Positions 17,001 through 25,739 of a DNA stretch of 64,000 bases are shown here, one piece after another. Below the pieces are notes generated by a model, which searched no databases, was not told where the DNA came from, and was given only the letters and a program-made list of their open reading frames with translations. Origin of the DNA: Chitinophagales bacterium (GTDB taxonomy: Bacteria > Bacteroidota > Bacteroidia > Chitinophagales > LD1); contig JAHCHW010000004.1 of NCBI GenBank assembly GCA_026129525.1, positions 310,001 to 374,000 on the forward strand. The letters are read 5' to 3'. The first letter of the stretch is position 1. The number at the start of each line of letters is the position of its first letter. A program made the translations under genes and the position numbers.

Positions 17001-19001
17001 CCAACGCTTGTAACGCTTACAACCCCACTTTCACTCGTAGCAGGGCAGTATGCACTATATGTAAACGCGGATTTAAGCTACACCAACATTACTGTTGGCA
17101 CCAACTATGCAAATGCCGACTTGACTTTGACGGTGGGTGCAGGATTCTGTTCGCCCTTCTCGGGACCTATTGCCGGAAGGGCATGGAATGGAACTATCTA
17201 TTACACAAAACTAGTTGATTACACTTACAGTTGGAGTAACGGTGCAAGTACACAAGATGTAACCGGCTTAGCCGCAAATACCTATACTGTTACCTTAACC
17301 GATTACAATAACTGCACTGCTTCTAACAGTTTTGTGGTGGGCGAACCGTTGCCCTTTATACCTGCATTAGATTCATTCTTTAATGTATCATGCCACGGAT
17401 TATCGGATGGTGGTATTTACATTAGTATGAGTGGGGCAACTCCGCCTTACACGTATGCTTGGAGTAACAATACTACAAACCAAGATTTAACAAATGTGCC
17501 TGCCGGAATTTACTACGGAACAGTAACCGATGCTAACGGTTGTACATTTATTAGCCCTCCTGTGCCGGTTACCGAGCCCGATGCCATTGTTGTTGCTGTT
17601 GACTCGGTAACACATATCAGTTGCAACGGAGCTATTGATGGTGCAATTGATGTTTCTGTATCGGGTGGCAACGCACCATATACATTTACATGGAGCAACG
17701 GCAGTGTTACAGAAGACCTGGCAGGATTAAATGCAGGCGGTTACATACCAACAGTTACCGATGATAACGGATGCACCGTAGCAACTGCTGCCATAAATGT
17801 TACAGAGCCGGCTGCGCTTGTGGTGGTGTTAGATTCTGTTACCGATGTTACCTGTAACGGAGGAACAAACGGAGAAGTATTTGTAACGGTTACCGGAGGC
17901 ACAACTCCTTACACATTTGCATGGAGCAATGGTGCTACTACACAAGATGTTGCAGCAGTTGCTGCCGATGATTATACATTAACTACTACCGATGCTAACG
18001 GATGTATTGCCAACAACGTTACCGGTACAGTAAGTGAACCTACCGCAATTGCTGCTGCGGTTGATTCCTTTCACAATGTAACTTGTGCAGGTGCAGCAAA
18101 TGGTGCTGTTTATGCTTCAGCTACAGGAGGAACAGGAACACTTTCATTCGAGTGGAGTAACGATTCCACCACTTTATCTATTGCAAACCTAGCAGGCGGT
18201 ACATATACGCTTACCGCTACCGATGACAACGGTTGTACGGCAACCATCAGCCAGGTTGTAAACGAGCCTTCCCCTATTATTCCGGCTTTGGATAGCATTG
18301 TAAGTGTAAAATGTTATGGTGCAAGCACGGGAGCTATTTATGTTTCGATATCGGGTGGCACAACTCCATACAGCTATTTGTGGAGCAATGGAGCCACTAC
18401 GCAGGACATTACCGGACTTCCGGCAGGTAACTACAGTGGCACAGTAACCGATGCCAACGGATGTGTTTTGGTTAGTCCTACATTGCCCGTTACACAACCC
18501 GGATCGGCAGTTACGGCTACAAGTACCGTAACTGACCAAGTGCAAGGTGGAGCGATGGGAGCTGTTAACGTAACAGTAAGCGGTGGTAATTCGCCTTACA
18601 CATACAACTGGAGTAATGGTGCTACTACCGAAGACATCAACAGTGTTCCTGCAGGTATTTACACCTGCACCATTACCGATGCCAACGGATGTACCTTGTT
18701 GCTGACTGATACGGTTGATTTGATTATTGGCATAGCGAATATTGTAGCACCTTACCGTGTAAGTTTGTATCCGAACCCAACGCAAGGCAAATGTGTGCTT
18801 GAGGTGTCGCTTACTGCTGCCGATGATGTAACTATAGAAGTTTACACCATTGAAGGACAGTTGCTCAGAAGATTTGTTGAGGAAAATGTAAGCACAACTG
18901 CCATTCAAATTGATTTGAGCGATGAAGCACAAGGCATGTATGTAGCAAAAGTGCGGGTAGCAGGAAATACTTCTACGCACCGAATTGTAGTAACCCAATA
19001 A
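14076..19001 (+). CDS. giant SprB-repeat adhesin with T9SS sorting domain
   Basis: A 1641-residue secreted protein. Order of parts: signal peptide (1-28); N-terminal beta domain (about 30-245); Ig-like domain (about 246-340); GEVED domain (343-493, with GVWIDYNQDGDFDDAGEF); fibronectin III-like domain (about 497-587); pre-peptidase-like domain (588-718); nine SprB-type repeats (720 to about 1545) with the patterns PYTYxWSNG, TxDxxxLxAGxY and TVTDxNGC; and a type A T9SS sorting domain (1560-1641, beginning YRVSLYPNP). Repeat 3 is split by an insert of about 150 residues. SprB-like proteins are cell-surface adhesins used in gliding. The sorting domain predicts export through T9SS and surface attachment. 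Confidence 0.92.
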   Translation: MFTMRTMFTHLRLALMIGVTTLAKISFAQVSAYTFSQFSGTYTPITGGTVLGTGTGVDDNNYLNQPIGFTFNYNGTNYTAFSVNANGFLAMGTTISSSNTSLSSGTTNNVVAALNYDLQGSASGELRYETIGTSPNQILVVQFSNWASYSATGSGSGDLFNFQIRLHETSNVVEVVYGSFTKNATSRTPQVGLRGASNADFNNRTTTTNWSATTAGGANNATLTLSSTVFPANGQTYSWTPPVACSGTPTAGVTTSSANPVCAGTNFVLSLTGSTTGATGLTYQWIYSADGTNYAAISGATNSTRTDTTTQNRYYRCIVTCTNSGLSDTSAPLYVTLNAPTQCYCAPTYSSGCGGTGADAITNVTLNTLNNSSGCAASPYYTFYNAVTVPNIQRSIQQTITISFGSDGNQYAGVWIDYNQDGDFDDAGEFVANNTVNAGANGVLNLNFTVPITAALGQTRMRVRGGNDSQLTNTPCGASSSAWGETEDYIVNVLDVPACVPASFVSVGSVTGTTAIVTWTSDAGNTSTIEYGPTGFTLGTGTLVGNASSPYTLNNLTPQTAYQVYVIDTCAGNVIAPATGPVGFTTFCSPFPYPGDTYDGAIVVNSFPFSDSVNTSSSCFTDASTLRTGKDVFYKVVADSCASSITFSLCGSGFDTYLFIRDSSNTATLFSNDDFCGLQSQITFTPTPGTTYIAVVEPYSGTGVGSVIVNVTQTTGTPQVSTSFISPTCDGIADGSAEVTVTAFGAQPVTYSWNNGGNTSTITNILSGTYTVTVSTGCGTAVGTAAVPAAFNVSLNSVTHVLCNGANTGAIDIDVNNGTQPYVFDWSNNASTEDISGLTAGTYSLTATEDGGCSTTFSITITEPTAIDIPGTATMPSCNAGSNGAIDITPSGGFLPNPNGSLTTLFSGGNGCTNGNMFNLLVNNALQINALDINLNVSGNVTIYYKSGIYQGFEATPGSWTQIYSGTITTAGANLPTLVTLTTPLSLVAGQYALYVNADLSYTNITVGTNYANADLTLTVGAGFCSPFSGPIAGRAWNGTIYYTKLVDYTYSWSNGASTQDVTGLAANTYTVTLTDYNNCTASNSFVVGEPLPFIPALDSFFNVSCHGLSDGGIYISMSGATPPYTYAWSNNTTNQDLTNVPAGIYYGTVTDANGCTFISPPVPVTEPDAIVVAVDSVTHISCNGAIDGAIDVSVSGGNAPYTFTWSNGSVTEDLAGLNAGGYIPTVTDDNGCTVATAAINVTEPAALVVVLDSVTDVTCNGGTNGEVFVTVTGGTTPYTFAWSNGATTQDVAAVAADDYTLTTTDANGCIANNVTGTVSEPTAIAAAVDSFHNVTCAGAANGAVYASATGGTGTLSFEWSNDSTTLSIANLAGGTYTLTATDDNGCTATISQVVNEPSPIIPALDSIVSVKCYGASTGAIYVSISGGTTPYSYLWSNGATTQDITGLPAGNYSGTVTDANGCVLVSPTLPVTQPGSAVTATSTVTDQVQGGAMGAVNVTVSGGNSPYTYNWSNGATTEDINSVPAGIYTCTITDANGCTLLLTDTVDLIIGIANIVAPYRVSLYPNPTQGKCVLEVSLTAADDVTIEVYTIEGQLLRRFVEENVSTTAIQIDLSDEAQGMYVAKVRVAGNTSTHRIVVTQ

Positions 19002-19025
19002 AAGTTGAAGCTATTTAGTTTAACC

Positions 19026-19058
19026 AACCGCTGCCCGTAAGCAGCGGTTTTTATTTTT
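19026..19058 (+). terminator. intrinsic terminator after the SprB-repeat gene
   Basis: A 9-bp perfect stem (AACCGCTGC / GCAGCGGTT) with a 6-base loop runs into a T-rich tract. It sits just before the next start codon (19064), so the TPR gene needs its own signals or read-through. Confidence 0.88.
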
Positions 19059-19063
19059 ACGCC

Positions 19064-20458
19064 ATGCGGATTGTTGTTTTGCATTTACTGGTTTGCTGCT
19101 GGAGCGGTTTGCTTGCACAGAAAGAAATTATTGAAACAGCTACGCAGCTTATTCTCGATAAAAAATACGATGAAGCCAATCGTTATCTCGATTCTGTTTT
19201 AAAAAGCGATAAGAAGAATGTAGATGCGTTGATGATGAAGGGGAATGTGCTGCTGAACAAAGAGTGGGCAGAGGGGCAGTCTATCGAAATAAGCACGAAT
19301 GATGATGAAGATGTTTACAGCAGTTCAGTAGGCAGTATGGGCAGTACTCCGAAAATAATCTCACAGCAAACAACAAAAGAGATAGCTGCTCTATGGAAAC
19401 AATGCCTAAAAATTGACAACACCCGCACCGATATTCACAAGGGGCTTTGCACACTCTACGCCATGGCACTCATGAAAGATGAGCTGATAAATCAACTCGC
19501 AGCGCTGATTAAAGCAGAAAAAGGCGATGATGAAAGCGCATACGCGCTGGCGGAATACGCCCGCAAACTGAAAGAGCGCGGCAGGTTTAACGATGCTATG
19601 GAGGTTTACAAATTTATTGCCTCAAAATTTCCGAGCCTCGCGGGCATACGCTGCGATATTGCCTCAGAATATTTCTACAATGGTCAACCGAATATCGCGT
19701 TGCAATGGCTCGACTCGGCATTAAACAAACCTGTAATTGACGAAACCACCTACCTCAATGCTTCTTTCATTTACAGCGAACTGACATATTTTGATGATGC
19801 TCAAAAAACGCTCAACGAGTATTCGGAAAAGTTTGGAAGGAAGATGAACGATTTTTACCGAGGGCTTCGCCTGTTTTCGGAAATGGATAAACAGCATGCG
19901 CCTATACTTAAGAATTTTGTGGAAGCAGTGGACAGCAATGCCTACTATAATGAAGTGCAATTAGCCAACATATTGTTACAGTTTGCTGATTCATTTAGTA
20001 TAGAAAACTACCGTCAGCTTGCGGGCAGCAACTTACCGGAGTATTACCGCGTGTTTATTTACCAGCGAGGGATAAAGCAGTTTGCCGATAGTTGCGAAAC
20101 ACACATTGACTATGGCGCCTTCAACAACCTTATCAAAAATTATTCGGCTGCCATACAGTTTCTGGAAGAAGGCGAAAGATGTAACATGGATGAAAACGAT
20201 TCCGACTTTTGGAGAATGCAATATGGCTACGCTCTTTACATGACCGCACAAAACGAAAAAGCTTTACAGGTATTTCAGCCGTTAATAAACTCTGCTAATG
20301 CTTACCCAAAACACATGGCGCTTTACTTCATTGCCAAAATTTTTATTAAGCAAAAAAGAAAAGAAGAGGCAGAGCAACTGCTTAACAGCATTGTAAACTC
20401 AGGGGCGAATACAAAGTATGTAGGTTTGGCACAAAGGCTGCTGAAAGCATTGCACTGA
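19064..20458 (+). CDS. secreted tetratricopeptide-repeat protein
   Basis: A 464-residue protein with a short signal peptide (MRIVVLHLLVCCWSGLLAQ) and helical TPR-like repeats through its whole length. Examples are KKYDEANRYLDSVLKSDKKN near the start, ESAYALAEYARKLKERGRF in the middle and KQKRKEEAEQLLNSIVN near the end. No enzyme motif was found. It follows the SprB-repeat gene, but a terminator intervenes. A scaffold role is inferred only from the TPR content. Confidence 0.8.
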   Translation: MRIVVLHLLVCCWSGLLAQKEIIETATQLILDKKYDEANRYLDSVLKSDKKNVDALMMKGNVLLNKEWAEGQSIEISTNDDEDVYSSSVGSMGSTPKIISQQTTKEIAALWKQCLKIDNTRTDIHKGLCTLYAMALMKDELINQLAALIKAEKGDDESAYALAEYARKLKERGRFNDAMEVYKFIASKFPSLAGIRCDIASEYFYNGQPNIALQWLDSALNKPVIDETTYLNASFIYSELTYFDDAQKTLNEYSEKFGRKMNDFYRGLRLFSEMDKQHAPILKNFVEAVDSNAYYNEVQLANILLQFADSFSIENYRQLAGSNLPEYYRVFIYQRGIKQFADSCETHIDYGAFNNLIKNYSAAIQFLEEGERCNMDENDSDFWRMQYGYALYMTAQNEKALQVFQPLINSANAYPKHMALYFIAKIFIKQKRKEEAEQLLNSIVNSGANTKYVGLAQRLLKALH

Positions 20459-20505
20459 AAGCGTATATTTTACTTTCCGGTTCCTTCTCTTATTGGGCAA
20501 TATCC

Positions 20506-21144
20506 TTATTTATTAGGTTGTGGAGTTATCCTTAGATAGGGTTTTATACGCTTATACCCTTTCGGAAACTTTGCTGGTATATCTTCATCTTTTACGGCAG
20601 GAACAATAACAACTTCCTCTCCATCTTTCCAATTAGCAGGAGTAGCCACAGAATAATTAGCAGTGAGTTGCAAACTGTCAATTACACGAAGTATTTCTAA
20701 AAAATTCCTTCCTGTTGAAGCGGGATAAGTAATAGTGAGTTTTACCTTTTTGTCGGGCCCAATAATGAATACAGAGCGAACGGTAAATGTTTCGCTGGAA
20801 TTGGGGTGAATCATATCATAAAGCGTTGCCACTTTCTTATCAGCATCGGAAATAATGGGAAAATTCACCACCGTGTTTTGAGTTTCATTAATGTCTTTAA
20901 TCCATTCCTTGTGCGATGAAAGTGGGTCAACACTTACCGCAAGCACTTTGGTGTTTCGCTTAGTAAACTCATCTTTCAACTTTGCTGTTAAGCCAAGTTC
21001 GGTTGTACAAACCGGTGTAAAATCGGCAGGGTGGGAGAATAAAACTCCCCATGAGTTGCCGAGCCATTCGTGAAAATTGATGATTCCTTCGGTAGTTTCT
21101 ACCGTAAAATCGGGGGCTATGTCGCCTAATCTGATTGTTGCCAT
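20506..21144 (-). CDS. 1-Cys peroxiredoxin (Prx6 type)
   Basis: A 212-residue peroxiredoxin reducing hydroperoxides. The active-site motif PADFTPVCTTE puts the peroxidatic cysteine at residue 46. It is the only cysteine in the protein, so there is no resolving cysteine and it belongs to the 1-Cys (Prx6) group. The long C-terminal extension ending in GYKRIKPYLRITPQP is typical of that group. ATG 21144 (MATIRLGDIAPDF) matches the family start; the longer frame to 21219 would overlap the upstream gene. Confidence 0.93.
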   Translation of the reverse strand: MATIRLGDIAPDFTVETTEGIINFHEWLGNSWGVLFSHPADFTPVCTTELGLTAKLKDEFTKRNTKVLAVSVDPLSSHKEWIKDINETQNTVVNFPIISDADKKVATLYDMIHPNSSETFTVRSVFIIGPDKKVKLTITYPASTGRNFLEILRVIDSLQLTANYSVATPANWKDGEEVVIVPAVKDEDIPAKFPKGYKRIKPYLRITPQPNK

Positions 21145-21163
21145 TGTTTGTTGTTTTAGGTAT

Positions 21164-21895
21164 TTAATTGCTTTTTTTTCTGAAATCAATTGCGTGAAAT
21201 GCAAAAAGGCGAATGGCATGTATTACTTCATCGCCTTTGGGTGTTTTAGCAAACAGGTTCATGTAGCCGAAGTGCAGTTGAAGTTGGTTAGTGATGTTGT
21301 AACTTATGCCTGCAAAAGCTCTGTTCTGGTCGTAGGCGTTTACTTTATCGGTTGAATAAGCATTTACAAAAAATTCATTGTGTAGTACTAAGCCCCATCC
21401 TCCTTTTTTAAACTCATTTTTACACAACGCAAAAACAACCATGGCATTTACTCGAAAACGCTGGCGGAAATGATACCCCTCTGCAATTCTCTCCCCGTTT
21501 GTTTTTTCTATCAATCGTTGCTCACTCCGAAGCCGCGAAACCACACGAATTTTTTTGAACGTTTGGGTGTACGCAAATTGTTGCCAAGGGCGATGTTCCT
21601 GCCTTACAAAGCTTTGATTGGTCAGTGAAGGAAATTGTGCAGCATAAGCATACCCGACTGTAACCCGGAAATGGTCGTTAATAAAATATGTTCCGCCTGC
21701 ACGCACTAACTCCACATGAAGGTTGTTTGTGAAATCGTTCTTTGTACGGTGGTGAATATCTAACCAGTAGCCCCAATGCTTGGTAACTCTTGCCTGTTGT
21801 ATAAAGCCAAACCATAATTGCTTATCGGTATTGGCAAAAAGAGTTGCCGACACAAACAGAAAAGAGGCCGTGATACATTTTTTAAACGTACTCAT
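21164..21895 (-). CDS. DUF2490 outer-membrane beta-barrel protein
   Basis: A 243-residue exported protein with signal peptide (MSTFKKCITASFLFVSATLFA). It has repeated amphipathic strands with the DUF2490 patterns WHRTKNDFTNN-like and QHRPWQQFAYTQTFKKIRVVSRLRSEQRL. Members are predicted outer-membrane barrels without assigned function. The peroxiredoxin start follows 19 bases after its stop, so the two may be co-transcribed. Confidence 0.8.
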   Translation of the reverse strand: MSTFKKCITASFLFVSATLFANTDKQLWFGFIQQARVTKHWGYWLDIHHRTKNDFTNNLHVELVRAGGTYFINDHFRVTVGYAYAAQFPSLTNQSFVRQEHRPWQQFAYTQTFKKIRVVSRLRSEQRLIEKTNGERIAEGYHFRQRFRVNAMVVFALCKNEFKKGGWGLVLHNEFFVNAYSTDKVNAYDQNRAFAGISYNITNQLQLHFGYMNLFAKTPKGDEVIHAIRLFAFHAIDFRKKSN

Positions 21896-22099
21896 CGCAG
21901 ATAATTGTTTGCCTCTATTTTTTCCATGCCCGCTTTTTGGAAAACACTTTTAGCTGTTCTAAGGTAAAGGTAAGTATACATTGTTTGCCCGCTAGAGCAA
22001 CAACATATATCTGCCAGTTTTTCCTCAATCAATCTCAGCAGTAGTAAAGAACCGATAAATCTTGCAACCATGAACTTAAGTTCTCGTGTATTCTATCGT

Positions 22100-24685
22100 T
22101 TATATCTTTTGCTTCCACGCATAGCGCAGTGTTACACCAAATGTAACGGGGTCGCCAAGCACCCCTGCATACTGACCGGCATTGCCTGCCCCCGGAAGTA
22201 ACTGCTCAAAGTATTTTGTGTTGGTAATATTGCGCGCCCATACAAAAAACGAAAAACCGTCTGTTGCTTGTAAGCCGGTTCTTGCATTCAGCAATGCGTA
22301 ACCATTAACATTCAAGAATGCCGAAGGCGAAGGACTGGAAGAAAATCTTGAACGGTAGAATACATCGGCTGCAAAAAAGAATTTTGTTTTCGGGTTAATA
22401 AACTTGAATTCGTTGGTGCTTGCTTCTGCTCCAAAACTGAACGCAAATTTTGAAATGCCGGGCAGTTCCCCGCCCGAAATATCTTTAAACGCAAGTTGTT
22501 TGCCATCCACCCGCGTTCCTGTTTCTTCCAAAGGAAGCGGAGCGTTGGTAAACTTTACATACCTGCCATCGGTGTAAGCAAACGAACCGTTCAGGGTAAG
22601 ATATTGCTTGAGCCTGAAACTGGCATCTACTTCTACCCCCAAAACGCGCACTTTTTCGGCATTGGATAGATAGCCCCTGTTAACACCTAACTCGGGCGAT
22701 TGAACCAATGTTTGATAATCTTTTATTTCCGAAAAATGGAATACGGCATTTAAGGTGAGCGATGAAACCGGATTTGTTTTGGCGCCTACTTCAAAGTGGT
22801 TTACAAATTCAGGTTTTACTCTGGCTAAGCTTGTCATAACTCCATTAGAGTCGGTTGGCAAGCCGCCTAAGTTTATGCCTATTGGTTTGAACGAGGCAGA
22901 GTACGTAGCAAACGCATTTACTTTGTTATCGTGATTGTAAGAAACCGTAATTTGACCTGAAGGGTTAAACTGGTTTACGCTGGTATGAAACTCCTGATTG
23001 GTGTACACTTTTCTTTTAATGGCAAGCAGTTTCGGGTCGGTGGTTTCCAAGCCGCCATAAGTAGTACGCAGGTAATCTACTTTTTTGTAGTCGTAGTTAA
23101 GGCGTATACCCGGTAAAACGTGCAAGCCTTTCACCACATTCCAGTCAATTTGCCCGAATGCTGCCGCACTGTGCGACTCTAATTTGTTTTTCGTTTTAAT
23201 TCCGTAGCCCTCTAACAAACCGGGAGTTGACCAAAGTGAAGTAGCGGTATCATCCTGCGAAAACCGCCATTGGTCTTTGCCGGCTTCTTCAATTTGTACA
23301 GGGTTTGCCCTGAGGTTTTGTCCGAGATAGTAAACGCCCACTACACCGCTAACGCGCGAGTGAAAGTCTCCGGCATAACGAATCTCCTGCGACCATTGGT
23401 CGTGAAGTGAAGTGGCTTGTGACAAGCGTAAAGCTTCTAAGCCGGTAAAGTCGCGATCGTTAGATGGATCCCAATCCCACCTGCGCCATGCGGTTGTTGA
23501 TGTAAGTGTTCCGGGACCCAATTTCGCATCTATGTTTACTGAAGCGCCTGCAAAATCGTTTCCCGAGCGACAAGGCGTGTTTTGGTCAATTTTCCGGTTG
23601 AACGGATTTATCTCTGGCAATGTGTAACCGAGGTCGGCAATAATATTATTGAATTGTCGGTAAGCAGCGCGTTTGGTTTCCACTACTCCGGCAATCACCT
23701 GCGCGTACCCGTCCGGACGTTGGCGGGTGTAATCACCGGCAAGCGTAATTTTTACTTGCTCTATTGGAACAAAAAGCAGTTGCCCTCTTACCCCCAGGTT
23801 GTTCAGCGTGTTTGTATATTTTTCGGTACGTGTGTTATAGATAGTTCCATCGCGGTGTGTTCCCGAAAAAGATAAGCGGGCGGCAATTTTGTTTTTCAGC
23901 AGCGGAGCATTTACCGAAGCCTTCCCTTGAACGAATCCGTAGTTTCCGTAGCTGGCTTCAAAAGTTGCACTTGGGGTAAAGCCGGGGGCACGGGTAACTA
24001 TATTAAATGCACCCGAAGTGGTGTTTTTGCCGAACAGGGTGCCTTGCGGTCCGCGCAACACTTCAATGCGTTCCACATCAATAAAATCTAAAGCAGTTAC
24101 TGCGGGACGCGCATAGTAAACACCGTCAATGTAAAAACCTACCCCCGGGTCAATACCATCGTTGGTTAGCCCGAATGTAGAGCCAAGCCCGCGTATATTT
24201 AAAGTGGTATTGCGCGGATTAGAAGAATACAACTGAACCGAAGGAACCAACTCTTTTACACGGTTTACGTTGAACGAACCACTCTGTTCAACAAGCGCAC
24301 CACCCACTACCGAAATCGGTATAGGAACTTGTTGCGCGGTTTCTTCTCTGCGTCTGGAAGTAACCACTACTTCATCAAACGATTCATCAGCATGAGGAAG
24401 AAGTATCTGCAATTCACCGGCTTGCTCTACACTAATGGCTTTTGTTTGATAGCCCACATGCGATACTCTAACAGTAACCGGAAAATGCCCTGTATAGGTT
24501 AACTGAAAACTGCCGTTATCGGTACTTATTGTTCCGGTTGATGTTCCTTTAACGGCTACCGCAGCTCCCGCCAAGGGTTCGTTGGTGACGGCATCGGTAA
24601 CTTTTCCACTAATAATTTGCTGTGCCGAAAGGTGCAGGCTTAATACTAAGGTTACTGCGAGCAGTGTAAAAAATTTTGTTTGCAT
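22100..24685 (-). CDS. TonB-dependent outer-membrane receptor
   Basis: An 861-residue receptor. A signal peptide (1-22) is followed by a carboxypeptidase-regulatory-like domain (about 23-105, GKVTDAVTNEPLAGAAVAVKG), a plug domain with the VERIEVLRGPQGTLFGKNTTSGAFN signature (about 206-230) and a 22-strand barrel to the C-terminal strand VTFGVTLRYAWKQKI. Such receptors import large ligands using TonB energy; the ligand cannot be read from sequence, although the plug resembles iron-complex receptors. It is transcribed divergently from a TauE-type permease, with two palindromes between them. The 204-base gap on its 3' side (21896-22099) shows nothing recognisable. Confidence 0.93.
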   Translation of the reverse strand: MQTKFFTLLAVTLVLSLHLSAQQIISGKVTDAVTNEPLAGAAVAVKGTSTGTISTDNGSFQLTYTGHFPVTVRVSHVGYQTKAISVEQAGELQILLPHADESFDEVVVTSRRREETAQQVPIPISVVGGALVEQSGSFNVNRVKELVPSVQLYSSNPRNTTLNIRGLGSTFGLTNDGIDPGVGFYIDGVYYARPAVTALDFIDVERIEVLRGPQGTLFGKNTTSGAFNIVTRAPGFTPSATFEASYGNYGFVQGKASVNAPLLKNKIAARLSFSGTHRDGTIYNTRTEKYTNTLNNLGVRGQLLFVPIEQVKITLAGDYTRQRPDGYAQVIAGVVETKRAAYRQFNNIIADLGYTLPEINPFNRKIDQNTPCRSGNDFAGASVNIDAKLGPGTLTSTTAWRRWDWDPSNDRDFTGLEALRLSQATSLHDQWSQEIRYAGDFHSRVSGVVGVYYLGQNLRANPVQIEEAGKDQWRFSQDDTATSLWSTPGLLEGYGIKTKNKLESHSAAAFGQIDWNVVKGLHVLPGIRLNYDYKKVDYLRTTYGGLETTDPKLLAIKRKVYTNQEFHTSVNQFNPSGQITVSYNHDNKVNAFATYSASFKPIGINLGGLPTDSNGVMTSLARVKPEFVNHFEVGAKTNPVSSLTLNAVFHFSEIKDYQTLVQSPELGVNRGYLSNAEKVRVLGVEVDASFRLKQYLTLNGSFAYTDGRYVKFTNAPLPLEETGTRVDGKQLAFKDISGGELPGISKFAFSFGAEASTNEFKFINPKTKFFFAADVFYRSRFSSSPSPSAFLNVNGYALLNARTGLQATDGFSFFVWARNITNTKYFEQLLPGAGNAGQYAGVLGDPVTFGVTLRYAWKQKI

Positions 24686-24729
24686 ACGAGTGAATTTTGG
24701 CGGTTAACTATAAAATCTATCTTTTTAGT

Positions 24730-24787
24730 AGATTATTAAATCTGGCGCATAAATAACAATTCCCACAAAATCTACCAAATTAGTAGG
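24730..24787. promoter_or_regulatory. palindromic sites between TonB receptor and TauE gene
   Basis: The divergent 145-base region contains TCTACCAAATTAGTAGG (24771-24787), an inverted repeat of CTAC/GTAG around an A/T centre. A looser palindrome AGATTATTAAATCT is at 24730-24743. A possible -7 element TAGATTCG follows at 24802-24809 for the TauE gene, so a repressor on the first palindrome would cover the -33 region. The shape resembles operators of Rrf2-type regulators. This is a suggestion from pattern only. Confidence 0.4.
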
Positions 24788-24830
24788 TTAATATTTTTAC
24801 TTAGATTCGTGCCGAAACAAGAATTGCCGC

Positions 24831-25733
24831 ATGAGCCTGTTGTTCGATAAATTTCTTTTCACTGTAAAAACCAAAGCCGATGCCATACCCTTAGGGTGGT
24901 ATGCCTTGCTGCTGATGTTTATCTACTTTCTTATTTACATATTGGGCATAGGAGGTTTGGGCGAATTTTTGGAAAGGCAGTTGCCCAAACTGCTCACGCG
25001 CGAAATGTTTTGGTACATTATGGTAGGCTTTGGTGCACAAATGGTAGATGGTGCTTTGGGTATGGCATACGGGGTTTGCTCAAGCACATTTCTACTTAGT
25101 GTGGGTGTAACGCCTGCGGCAGCAAGTGCCAGTGTGCATGTGGCGGAGGTATTTACCACAGCGGCATCGGGTGCATCGCACTATACACTCGGCAACGTAA
25201 ACAAGCGCTTGTTTAAAGCTCTGGTAATACCGGGGGTGCTGGGCGGAATAGTAGGAGCCTACTTGCTTAGCTCGTTTGACGGCAACACCATAAAACCATT
25301 TGTGAGCATCTACCTGTTTTTTATGGGCATACTTATTTTGCGTAAAGCGCTTGCCAAAAAAATAGAGCGCACAAAAATTAAACGCATAGGCGTTTTAGCA
25401 TTGGCAGGCGGTTTTCTCGATTCGGTAGGCGGTGGTGGTTGGGGGCCGGTGGTAAACTCCACATTGTTGAGTACAGGTAAAACTCCGCGTTACATTATAG
25501 GAACAGTGAACACGGTAGAATTTTTTGTAGCATTTGCCAGTGCAGGGGTGTTTACCCTGTTTATGGGTTTGCAAAATGTGCAGATAGTAATCGGCTTAAT
25601 CCTGGGCGGAGTGATAGCTGCACCCATAGGAGCATTCTTGGTAGGTAAAATAAAAACCAAGCCCATGATGCTGATGGTGGGTTTGCTGGTGTGTTTTTTA
25701 AGTGTAAGAACTTTAGTGAAGTTATTTTTGTAA
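24831..25733 (+). CDS. TauE/SafE family sulfite/anion permease
   Basis: A 300-residue integral membrane protein with about eight hydrophobic helices. It carries two related motifs, GxGAQMVDGALGMAYGVCSSTFLLSVG (about 62-88) and GGFLDSVGGGGWGPVVNSTLLSTG (about 190-213), characteristic of the TauE/SafE family. Members move sulfite or sulfur-containing anions out of the cell, but substrate is not predictable here. The chromate transporter gene starts 6 bases after its stop, so they form an operon of anion transporters. Confidence 0.9.
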   Translation: MSLLFDKFLFTVKTKADAIPLGWYALLLMFIYFLIYILGIGGLGEFLERQLPKLLTREMFWYIMVGFGAQMVDGALGMAYGVCSSTFLLSVGVTPAAASASVHVAEVFTTAASGASHYTLGNVNKRLFKALVIPGVLGGIVGAYLLSSFDGNTIKPFVSIYLFFMGILILRKALAKKIERTKIKRIGVLALAGGFLDSVGGGGWGPVVNSTLLSTGKTPRYIIGTVNTVEFFVAFASAGVFTLFMGLQNVQIVIGLILGGVIAAPIGAFLVGKIKTKPMMLMVGLLVCFLSVRTLVKLFL

Positions 25734-25739
25734 ACAATA

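Noticed and set aside
18189..18998. Minus-strand frame of 269 residues inside the SprB-repeat gene
   Set aside because: It is a shadow of the repetitive coding sequence; it repeats with the same period and has no signal or domain.
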